From contig NC_079887.1 in assembly GCF_029227915.1 (NCBI RefSeq), positions 7,256,001-7,316,000 on the forward strand: a stretch of DNA of 60,000 bases, written 5' to 3'. Shown here piece by piece: positions 38,201 to 50,200 of this stretch; the first letter of the stretch is position 1; every line of letters begins with the position of its first letter. The DNA comes from Hydractinia symbiolongicarpus. Its lineage: Eukaryota; Cnidaria; Hydrozoa; Anthoathecata; Hydractiniidae. The notes beneath the pieces are model-generated. The model was not told where the DNA came from and searched no databases. It worked only from the letters and a program-made list of their open reading frames with translations. The translations under genes were made by a program, and so were the position numbers.

Positions 38201-41200
38201 CAACTAAGACTGTTGAGCTATGCAAGAGTAATTAATTCAACGAAAATATTTTTATGAAATATCCTGTAGGGTATATTCCTTTTTCGCACTACGCTTGCCA
38301 TGTAGAAGCACAAAAAAAGTTTTTAAGCAACAATGTATCAAACGTTTTTGTACGAAAATTTATTGTGCAAAAACATAATTTATATTAAATAACAAAACTG
38401 ATTCAAAAGTTACTGGAATAAAAGTGCAGTTGAGTGCAGTTTGTAGGTATTTAATACGTTGTTAGTCCCTGAAAAAGAACGATTTGCATCATGAAGACAC
38501 AAAGTATTCATGTTTTTTTATGTTATTTCAAATCTTCTTCCAAACTTTCTGGTTTCTAGAATGTTGTTCAAAATCTGCAAAAGAAAGTTCTAGCTAATCC
38601 AGACTTGGACTTGATAAAACTCTCAGGAGGATGTTAGTTAATTATACAAATGTTGGTATATCTTGTACCTGATTAGAACGTAGCACTTTCTCTTGATCAA
38701 TATTCATAAAGGCGCTGGTGCCAGGTAATGGTTTGTACCGCTCCAAAAGAATAATGGCTGTTCCTGATGATTGCTTCAGAGTTTCTAGAATCTATTAAAA
38801 AAGAATCAGTATTGTAGTTTTATCATTTCTTGAACATGACAGTTTAATAAGTGGGCATTATAGGAGATCCTTCTTGTCAACTACTAAACTCTCATGTTAA
38901 AGAAATGACAAATGTGCAATACTAATATATATACTGAACAGACAAATCAAAAAAAGTCTTTCTTAAAAGAAAATTGACAAAAACTTCGAAAGTTTTATAT
39001 TTGAAATTTAGGTTACAGCAAAATTTTTCTATATGACAAAGGGTATATGTTACTTAGGGCAATTTATACAAAAACAAAAGACAAAACCTTACAATTTAAA
39101 ATTTTATTCTGTTAATGTAAGTCTCAATTCTAGGTCGCTTGCGAAAATATTTATGTGTTTTACTTTCATATATCACAGTTATATGCATACTTAAATTGGT
39201 AAATAATAATTTTACGGTCCATATTTTGAGTAGATTGAGGAGTCTCACTACTCCATATTTGATGTGATATAGAGCCAAGAATTAGTTGGGTATTTGTAAT
39301 AAATCTGTACAGTTGTCTTACCAGATAAGCATGTGTCAAGTCAGTCATTTTGTTGTTGTTAAAGCGTCCGTCATTTTCTACAATATTAGTGTCAAAGTAA
39401 GTTTTTGAATAATTTTTACTGTAACAATATCCAGTACTATATCAAAAATGTGTCCAAAACAACTAATGGAGACAATTTTCGACATTAGTTGCTCTGTCCC
39501 AAATACTACAATACAATAAGTATTTTTTTATTACTAGTCGTCATTAGCAGCTACCATTTTGACAGAAGAATATCCATTGAGCATTTTATTATAGATTTTA
39601 AAAACTCAAGGGAAGAATTGAAGAACATTAGTGTAGAAATATAACAATTATCACAATATACACACAAACCTTTTTGCGGCTAAAATTTTCCACATTAATC
39701 TGATCAATTTCAAGAATTCTATCGCCTACACAAAAAGAGTATCATAACACAACAAATCAAAGATAAACAAACAAACTGGAAGCCTTATGGTACAGCGCTC
39801 ACTTCCAGTTTTTTCCAGATTTTGGGTTCAAACCCTAGGCGAGTCATGCCAGAGACTATAAAAGTGTGAATCTATCCTCTCTGCTTAGCGCATAGCATGA
39901 GAATAGGATTGATATCTTAGGCGGTTGTCTAGTTAAGCGATTGCTTTGCTTGTACGACTTTTGTAGCTCAAATGGGAGCTTTATATGCACTAGGACCCCC
40001 TTCGCAGGAACCTTGTTGATAGCACTACCAATAGGAACTGAAGAGGCTATCCGGAAAATAATTTCAATAATAATAACAGATAAAAAGAAAAGAAAGATAG
40101 CATTGGTGTAAATAAAAAACAATTCAAATCTGAAAAAAATTCTCTATCCTTTAGATACGTATTTAGGACAGAATTAGCTTTTGCATTTTGAACAGCACAT
40201 TGCCAAAATGAAATAAAAAGGAGCTAGCATGCAAACATAAAATTACTTTATTTGACAATTCAACAAGCTTACCAATGGCTATCCTTCCATCAGCTTCAGC
40301 TGCTCCATGAGGAACTAACGATTTAACATAGACACCACCCAGTTCTGGACCTCCCTAAAAAGCACAGTGTTGTTGTATTTATTTGTAAGAAGGAAGGTTA
40401 GTTCTTTTGAAAAGAAAAATTTCTATGTATGCAGTATGTTGTAAAATAATGACTCCTTACTGTGAATCCAATACCAAAGTTATTGTCTCTTTTCCCTAAT
40501 TCCACTTTAACAATTTCCTAAAAAAAACAGAAGGAAAATTTAGTACATCCCTTTAAAAGAAATTTGGGTGCTTTGGATTAACAAATGCAAAATTAAAAAC
40601 ACAAAAATAGTAAACACCTGATTAAAGTTTGACTTAAAATAAAAACACAATGGGTAAGACACAATACAAAAGACTTTTCACCTGTTTGTACTTACAATAT
40701 TTTTAATATTTAACAAACAAATCAGGCTTCGGAAGTATACTGACTACCTGTGTTTTACACAGTAATACTTCTCCGTCGGCGAAAAAGTTTTATGAATTTA
40801 TACAATTGAGAGCAATAAACTTATAGACTATATTATTGTTGAATGTTATTCTTACACCAGCTTTGTCTGTGTGTGGAATAGGAACTTGCGGTTGATTGAT
40901 TACAAGAGACTGTTTCGATACACCCAGTGGTGTCATCATGCACGCATCTGCTTCAATGACCAAATTTTGACCAAATGACTCCATAATAAATCTTGACTTA
41001 TCGGGTGCATTTCGCAATGTCATGATGGCCTATGTAAAATAAACGTTACCTCGCCTTGTGTAGAATGTCTGGGTCGAATCTTAAACCTTTATAATTGGGA
41101 TAATATGAATAAAACGACCTGTTTTATCAATCAAGTGGGTAAGAAAACAATGTCAACTGAACAATGATTAAAAGCATTTGAAATGGGTTATCCTTAGAAA

Positions 41201-44200
41201 AAAGTTTCAAAACATATTAAATTTAGAGCTGATTTAGAAAATACAGGAAGCAATTTGTCATAGTATGGTGTAGTAGTATGTGTATTAGAATTCAACATAA
41301 TTCAGTACAAACCTCTCTTCTTGTCACATTTTCAAAACTATCTTTATTGATCTGAACTATTCGATCACCTAAATATAAAACAACAAAATGTTACCATTAT
41401 TATTTAGCAGTCATTGGAAAAATAATTCAGGCAATACAAAACATTAGGAAATGAGAGGCTTTTACCCAAATTCAATGCAATACCTGCGTTTATTTGTTGA
41501 GAATGTGCTGCTGGTCCACCTGGCGTCACATTGTTTACGAAGATCCCACCTAATTCAATACCACCCTGGATAATAACAAGCACTTCACATCAAATAAATG
41601 TCAACAAATTTTGTAAACTTTCCCTGTTAAAGGGAAATTAGGGTTCAATTTAGACAAAAAAATAAATTCACAATAAGGAAGAGCAATAATAGCACTACTT
41701 AAATTTAATGAAAATATTAAAAGCTCATAATTTCAGATTGCTACCATCACATAGCGAAGTTTTCTTTCAATTTTTGGATAATTAGAGAAAAACTTGAAGA
41801 TTATTTTAATTCCTATTACATACATAGCTTGCTGTTAAACAAAGTAATGATTAAAAATTTAAAATAGAATAAACAATAATAAAAATACAAAATGTTTATA
41901 TGAAAGTAATTTCATTCCTCGTGATCTAAATCTTGTGAAAATAAATTTAAATCGGCCCACAACAACATTTGCTGAAGTAGTAAGTCACAACTCGCAAATT
42001 ATTCTCGGCTATGAATTGTTTTAAGCTGATCAAAAATGTAAACCGTAGTTTTATAAAAGACAATAGCGAAGAAAATTCTAAAATGTTTTTACTATGACAC
42101 ACTTTGCACTTAAAAATTCATCAATTTATTGCCATAAAGCCAGGTGTACACCAAAAAAATTCTGAAAACATATTATCGAAAACACCTGATAGAATTAATG
42201 CATTGCACTATTTTTTATATGCTTATCATTAAAACAAAGAAATTAAATAAAAAAAACATGACAACGACAATCTTGAGACTTCTCATTCATATTAATAGCA
42301 TCTGCAAGCTTCACCATGTAAAATATATTATATAATATATAAGATATTTAAATACATAAGGTAATAAACAATTAGCCACTGGGAGCTGGCAAGCAACACA
42401 AAAGTTATTCGTGTCTTTATTGTTTGTCCAATTTAAAATAAACGGGCTGTCAAAGAATTCTATAGGAAAGAAGTATTAGGTGAACGGAAATACTTACAAC
42501 AATGCTAAATCCAAAACTACCATCTCTTTTCAGCAGGTCAAGTGTGTATTGCTTCACCTATTGCAAAGCAGAACAAAATATGACTGTAGAACAAGAAATA
42601 CACAAAGTAAGGAAAAATAAATGTTCTTTTATAGTCTTTGGCAATTAAAGCGAATATTCTACCACAAAGTCATCAGTCAACTTTACAAGGGTATTCAATC
42701 CTATACTACGTTGGTATTCTACACATAATATAGGCATGTGACTTGCATCAGGCCAATCAGAAGAGTTTTATCACTCTCTCTCACACACAAAACATATCCA
42801 ATTCTCAAAAATAAGATAATAGTAGAATGTTGCCTCACTCCCCCAGTTTACCTGAAAGTTCATGCTGAATCTCTATCTGGACTTAGGATTCCTTAACTTA
42901 AGTAGTAAATAGTTGTAAGAATAAATGTTTTTAATAACATATACTGATAACATAAAAAGAACCTTATGCCTTTTTTTATAGTACTTATCAAATCCTTAGA
43001 TGATTGTATCAAGTCAGAACATCCCCACAGTATAAACTTACACAAACACATTACAAAACAATGGTATGAATTGCAGGTATGATGTTATTTGACTGACTGC
43101 TTTGTATTTGTAACAGTGTTTGCCAAATGCCAATATATATTAGAAAGGAAACAAGCCCATCAAATAAAACTGATATAATTTGAGGTGAGGGGTGCAAAGA
43201 CTAGCACACTAAGAAAATAACTAATGTGGCACTGAAGCTTTGAAATAACAAGGTTAGTGGTTCGATATACAGCGCAGGCATGGTTACCAAGTTCTTTAAC
43301 CACAGCTACGGGTTAACTTATTCCATGTGAAGGAACTTGGGTAGGCAATGCTGGTGTATATTTAATGTATACATTTAGAACACAGAACCTACATTAATAA
43401 CAGTGTAAGTGGCTATATCCTATATAAATACTTGGAATAATAATAATATGATTGGCATTAACTATGTACTTTAAAATCTTTATCAATCACAAAATTAGAG
43501 CTATTAAACCCAAAAAAGTTATACATACTTCTGCTTTTGGCTTTGGTTTTGATTTTGGAGTTTCTCGAACTGATGGAGCTGTTGTTGAAGCGTGTTCCCT
43601 GGAATTTGGTATGGATGATCTTGTTTGCATGTCTCCGCCATCAACCAGGTCTTGATTACTAGCAGATTCAATCCGTACAGATGGAAGACTGGGTACCGTT
43701 GGTGGTGGTAAAGGATCCTCTATGAGTTTGTTGTAACAACACTTATCACAAAAATGTTTGATATAAAGCAAAGCAACACAGATAAATCATTTAGCCCATG
43801 GTAAAAAATCTCTACATACAAGAATTAGGTTAAATATTTATATGCACACTAATTAATTAAGGTCCATGGTAATCTGAAATTTAGTTGACATTTTCCAGAA
43901 ATGTTATTACACGTTCTTGACTTAGAATGTTTATGATTTATTATCTTAGATACGCTCTGGTACTACAAGAACAATGTTGGAGTTACTTTGGTAAATATCA
44001 CAGCATTAATTAAGAAATGATGACAACAACAACTGCAATTAAACTACAAGCTCTTCAGCTTAATCTTTATTAAAAAATCTTCAACATAAAATTAGGCAAT
44101 TTTTTGTAAAAAATCTAGGGTATTGTACAAAAAACTTAATAAAAACAACAATAATTACACATCATGTGTCTTATTATTTTTATCATTAACAACAAGAAGA

Positions 44201-47200
44201 ATAACTTCATTACCCTGAGGTAAGTATTCTGGCAACATGGCTATCCTTGAGGCCATCATCATTTGGAAATTGAAAAACGATGAACTAATTTTTAACAGGT
44301 ATCGAGATCTAAAGATAACGGATCAGTTAACTTAAAAACAGTGTCAATGGCACAGGATTTTAAATCGTGTCAACGCTATACTGCCAAATGCGTAAAGCTA
44401 ATTAATAAAGATTACATGGACAATAAAAATAATTAAACAATTTGTAACAAAACATGGAGTTATAGAATTCTTTACAATTTTCAATGATCTAGACAATTAC
44501 AAGATCTAAACAATTATCTCTAAAGTTTTCACTATGTGAATTGCTTTTGAACTCCGTAAAATCTAGGACAAACCAGTTAAGCAACAAAAATACCCCAATT
44601 TGATAACAACAACAACAACAACAACAAAATTTATCAAATTCCACTCCAACATCACTAAACAACAAACCTTTTGTAATTTGCTGTATAAAACATCATCTTT
44701 GCATGGTGTGGGTTGGGGCTGTCACATTCAACAATAAATTTACTTCTTTTAAAAGACATTTTTTTCACTTTTGACCAAGCATGCTTGCAGACAGGATTTC
44801 GTATTGGTCCAGTTTCCTAAAATTTATTTGGTAAGTACGTTACACCCAATGAAATAGAGTAAAAAGCAAAATTTAAATTTGTCAGTCAAACTCAAACAAG
44901 TCAAGGGACCACAAGCAGAAATGTGGACTAAAAAAACCCAGCAGAACAAAGCCTTAATGAAGTAAAATACTTAAATTAGCACACAAAAGGAATGCCTGTC
45001 TTAGTACTTTCTGTTTAACCCTTCCAGTCTTTGATCATGGCACCACAACCCTGTCGTTTTTTCTTGTCTTTGGAATACATTGTTTCAAAATTGCTCAATG
45101 AATACTATCAAAAAAGTCTTCACAAACTTAAATGAGATCATTGATATCATTATTAAGGTTGCAAAATATGATAGGGCAATATAATGTTATAAATATCTCT
45201 TCAATAAGACACGTTTTTTTTTTATTTTTTGTATTTTGAAGCCCAAAAAGGCACAACCTTTTTACCATCTTTTCGATTAGGTGATCAAGTCATAACAGCA
45301 TAAAAATGATTTGATGTCGAAATGTTCCTTGGCTCAAATTTTTATTATTTGCTCTGGAAAATTAGGTATCAAATAGATGGGACTGCAAGGGTTAATAGTT
45401 TAAAAAAGTTTTAGTAGAGGGTGAATATATAGTAGAGGATGAATTAAACCAAAACCAAATATAAAGAGCATATTAGTTAGCATTTTAAAAAAAGTACTCA
45501 GTAAGAAATGCAGTTTGGCAGCTCAATATAAACAAACACTTACATCATAAACAACCAAACCACGAACACAAATACCAAGATTGTAGGGAACCTTTTTGTT
45601 AAATTCTTTCTAAACATGTTAATGTATACGACATATGAAAAGACATTGAAGTGTTAGTCTCCCTTACAACTAACACAACAAAATACATACCTTATAAACA
45701 CGATGAAATAAAACTCCATATTCACTTAACTTTTGTGCTTCCTACGAAAATAATAAAATTAGATTGAAAAAAATAAAACAAAAAACAGAAGATATCAACA
45801 AGTATGGAAAGGAAAAACAAAACAAAAATAAATTGCTTTAAAAAAATAATTGTTTAGCTAATGTAACAGTCTTCTTATTTTGAATTAGCAAATATGTATA
45901 ACAACCAAAATACCTCACCTTAAGGAATTCAATTTCTGCTTGACCTTCTGTTAAAGCTCTATGTGATTGATGCATGGCTGGCAAAGCATTCTTGATATAC
46001 GGAATTGTAAGCTTTGCTATCGTCTAAAACCAAACCAAATATGTGATGAATTTCACATAAATGTATTTACAAAATCATAGGGTTTAACTTGCACTTGCAC
46101 TACACTACCAATTTGCCATGCAAGCACAAAATTTAGCCTCTTATGTGCAAGCAACATATTTCCTAAAGCTTCTTGATTGGTTACAATATTAATCTTTGAG
46201 CTGCTAAAAAAAGAGGCTCGCTGTTGTGTTTTCAGTGTTAGGGATGTGTGATTAATCTCTCAGAGCTAATTGATAAAAGCACATGAGAGAGCATATAAAA
46301 GCCATGAAAGAGTACAGAAATGCTATTCTAAAGTAAACAGTAGGAATCAAGGTTTGATCTTCACAATCCCTTTACAAAATTCCTTTTTATCTAGGGGTTT
46401 ATAAAAAAAGAATATTTTCCAAACAGTCAACATTGAGATCATCAAAACAACAAGATAAAGTATTGTTTTTAACAGTAAAAAAATATAATAATTTTATTCA
46501 GTAAAAAGGGAAAAAGTAAGGTCTACTTTATTAAGAACATTATAATAAGAATAAAATATCCTTTCTCCCCTTCACCAGACTTATGTTTAAAAAGGAGGCT
46601 TTTGAAGGCTTGCATGGCAGTTTCAGGTTTTAATTAATTATATAAAGTGATCTACAAAAATTAGGATGACTTTTTTTTTGCCCACAAACCCTACATTATA
46701 GTTAAAAAGTTGGACCTCTATGTAATCCTGGGACTAAATAAGGTATAGCTTTTTGCATGCATACTTGTTAATTGTAAAAAGATCTAAAAAGGTGATTATG
46801 CCTTTATTAAAATGGTCTAAGAAAATTCTTCCTTTTCTACATAAGAAAACATTCTTTTACCTTTGCAGGTAAGTAATGTTGTGGTACAAAATAATCCAAG
46901 CCATGAATGTTTCTGTCATAATCGCCTAACTCTGCTTGTAATGCATAGGAGGCCAACACCATTGATGTATCATCATGAACTCGAACACTGCTCTCCAATA
47001 CATCTTTCCGTAGCTGTAAATAATATTGATGTCTAGTTTGCTGTTCCCTAGAAGAATAGAAGGAATGTACTGATCTTAGTGCAAAGTGTTTTCAAACATA
47101 AAATAAATCAAATTAGAAAGGCCATTGCTTTCGTCATGATTTTAGAGTGCATCATAATCAAACCATTGACAGGCCAGGGACTGTCCCTGTAGTCAGATAC

Positions 47201-50200
47201 TTTTCTGCAGGGCTGAATTTTTAGGCAATAAAGTTGATATTTATAAAACATACTACAATGGTTCAAATATAAGGTATGTAAATATAAAAGAAAGTCATGA
47301 ATAAATTTGTTAAATACTAAGAGCCAATTTTTTTAAGCTATTCAAACCCTTTAATTTTTTCAGCAAAAACCAGTCATTTTCCAGGTATTTTTTAAAGTTT
47401 TCAAACTCCCAACAACACGAAAAGATAATAATCACTCGAAATTTAAAAAAAAATTACAGACATATTAAATTCCCAATTGTAAGAAATTTATGATATCTTT
47501 TTAATTACCATAAAATCTGCATAACAGACGCCCCTCCAATAAATTTCTTCCAATGCACAAGTTATTTATTACAAAAACTGAAAAAAGAGTAATTTGTCAC
47601 ACAAATTATAAACCTAGTGTCGTACTTACTGCAGTAAACATATATTTTCCACATAATACTTCACACGAAAAAACACAGTGAAGACAAGAGAAGAGTTGCA
47701 GTTACCCTAAAATAAAACAAGGGTATTGAGAAAACTAAAACAAAAAATTTCTTTGTCTCAAAAAGGTTTTTAAATCTGTTGTGACAGTGATATAAAAAAA
47801 AAATTATAAAAAAACATACATCGTCACGCCACAAATGAGGAGCATATTTTGATAGTTTGTTAAGTTTGTCGTCCAAGTTGAGAAATTGTTGCTCACCATC
47901 TAAAACAATTACACCAACAAAAAATCAGGCAGGAGACAATTTCTTTTTGTTGATCTCATTAAAAGCATTGAAAAAACGATAAATACTGTATTTTAAAAAT
48001 TAATATAAAAAAGTCGCAATTTTAAATGCCGTTTGAAGTTTCTGTGTGCTAAATTGAGTTTTTTTTAACAAATCCTTCATATTTTGATTAACCCCTAACT
48101 TTGAATGCACTGCTCTGCAATCTCCAATAAACCAATAATTTTCTTATTAACCCAGCTCATGTAATTGAGTCCTCTTTGGGGTGGGTTTATTATCAGGAAT
48201 TAAAAATTCTTTTTTAGATAGATTTAAAAATGTGTAGGGTATATACTTATTAACAACCAAAGGGGCTATTTGTTTGATATTTGTTTATTTCTATAATATA
48301 TTGTAAAGCAGCTTCTCCCTTAAAACATTTAAAACTTTTTAAACTAGATATATTGTTGTTAGCCAATATCTAGGACAGTTGTGTTTTTTTCCTGCAAAGT
48401 AAGTACAGTACATTTTACACCACACAGGGGCTAATTTTTAAAAATATTTCTAGTGGTTGGGCTTATTGGAAGGTGGGAGATAAATCCAGTATTTATGGTA
48501 AAGCATTTTAACATTCACTGTTTCCCAAGCCTTATTTGTTTTACTAAGCTTGATCCATTTTAAGGCTGATTCACACTGTGAAACCAACGCAAATGCAAAA
48601 AAACTGTGTGGATACCTGTGACGCAAGATATCAAAAAGTTTATAATCTATTCTTGTGTTTGGGTCTACACTTGCAACGTAAGTTTTGCAGTAAGAATCAG
48701 AAAATACAACTAAACTCAGACACAACAATAAATAACGTGGAATAAAAATAAATAACTGTGTCGGAAATATCATTAAAAAAGTAATGAAAACAGACATTTT
48801 TAAAGCAAAGCTGATAAAAAAAAGTTGCTTCTGAAATATTCCTTGTAAAAACAGTGTGATAGATTCCATTTCTTCTTTATTTTATTTTCCTTTTCTTTTT
48901 TCTTAGGCGAATAAACATATTATAATAGAGAAATGAAATTCTTCTACGTCTTCTTTTGTATCACATTTTTTAATTTTTTTCTTGCGGTCAAGTGTGAATG
49001 TATGTATGTCTTTAAAAATATGCAAAAAATCTCAAAAATAAATTTTAGAAATGGAGGGAAACAGAAAAATCAGAAAAAGTTTGAAACATTATCTCTTATA
49101 AATATAAACAGATCTGTCAGAACAAATCTGGTTAAGTAAAAAAAAATTATCTCACCTTTTATTATCATTAATCCAAAATAAGTAATTTCGTTTAAGCCAA
49201 TATGTTCAACTATGGCGTCAAATACATTTTGTCCATTAGCATGCGGCTAAAATAAAGTTAATAGCAATTTATCAAGTAAATTAAGTAGCACTAAAGTGGT
49301 CCTGGGTTAACTCAATTTTTTTATCAGAAGTCATAAATTAAGGGTGCACATTAGCTTTGTACCAGTGTATTTTAAATACAAAAAGGAAAAATAAGGCTAC
49401 GAAAAGTTGAGTATATGTTTTTGCATAATAGCTTTGAAAACATAATGCATTTTATGAACTAGAAAAATGAAAGACCACAGTTTTAAATTGTTTTCTATTG
49501 AAATGGGAGAAATATTGTCCTTTGAAGAATAACTTAAATATAACCAAAATATAACTTAAATGTAACATAAATTTAAGCAACCTGTTTCTTGAATTTATAT
49601 TATTACTTTTAAAAATTATAGAAAGATTGACAAACATGATGGCATAGAAAATGATGGAGACTAGAAGGAAGTATAAAATTAACAAGCATACTGAAGAAAG
49701 CTGAGAGTGTATGGTTACACAAAACAGATAATCAAATTTCCTTGGTCCAAAAAGGGGGAGTTTATACAGAAATTTATAACTTATAAATTGTTCAGTGTAA
49801 TTTGATAGGACATAATAATCAAAATAATTTTTTAAGAAAATGGTGACAAGTAATCACAAGTTTTACAAAATCATTGGAAATCAAATATCCATAACAATAA
49901 AGGAAGAAAATTTGTTTACATGGCAACACAGCCACAGTAAAACAGCAGAACCAATGTAATCAAAGTTCTACTTACGTGCACTCGCACATGAAGGCGTTCT
50001 CCATTTAGAAGAACAGTTGTTATTAATTTTTCACCTTCGCCAATCTAAGAAACAACAGAAATTCAGAGTAACAATATATCTTATAAAGAGGGAGTTTACT
50101 ATAGCACATCAAAAGTGAGAAATCAATTACGGCAAGAATAAAGGGAAGAAAATCCAAAAAATGCATATGACTTTTGTTTAGTTTATTGACAGATATACTA

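Noticed and set aside
48450-48869. 139-codon minus frame in a FERM intron
   Set aside because: Its second half looks protein-like, but it overlaps a repeat with inverted-repeat-like ends (GGCTGATTCACACTGTG), and neither splice sites nor phase fit the flanking exons.
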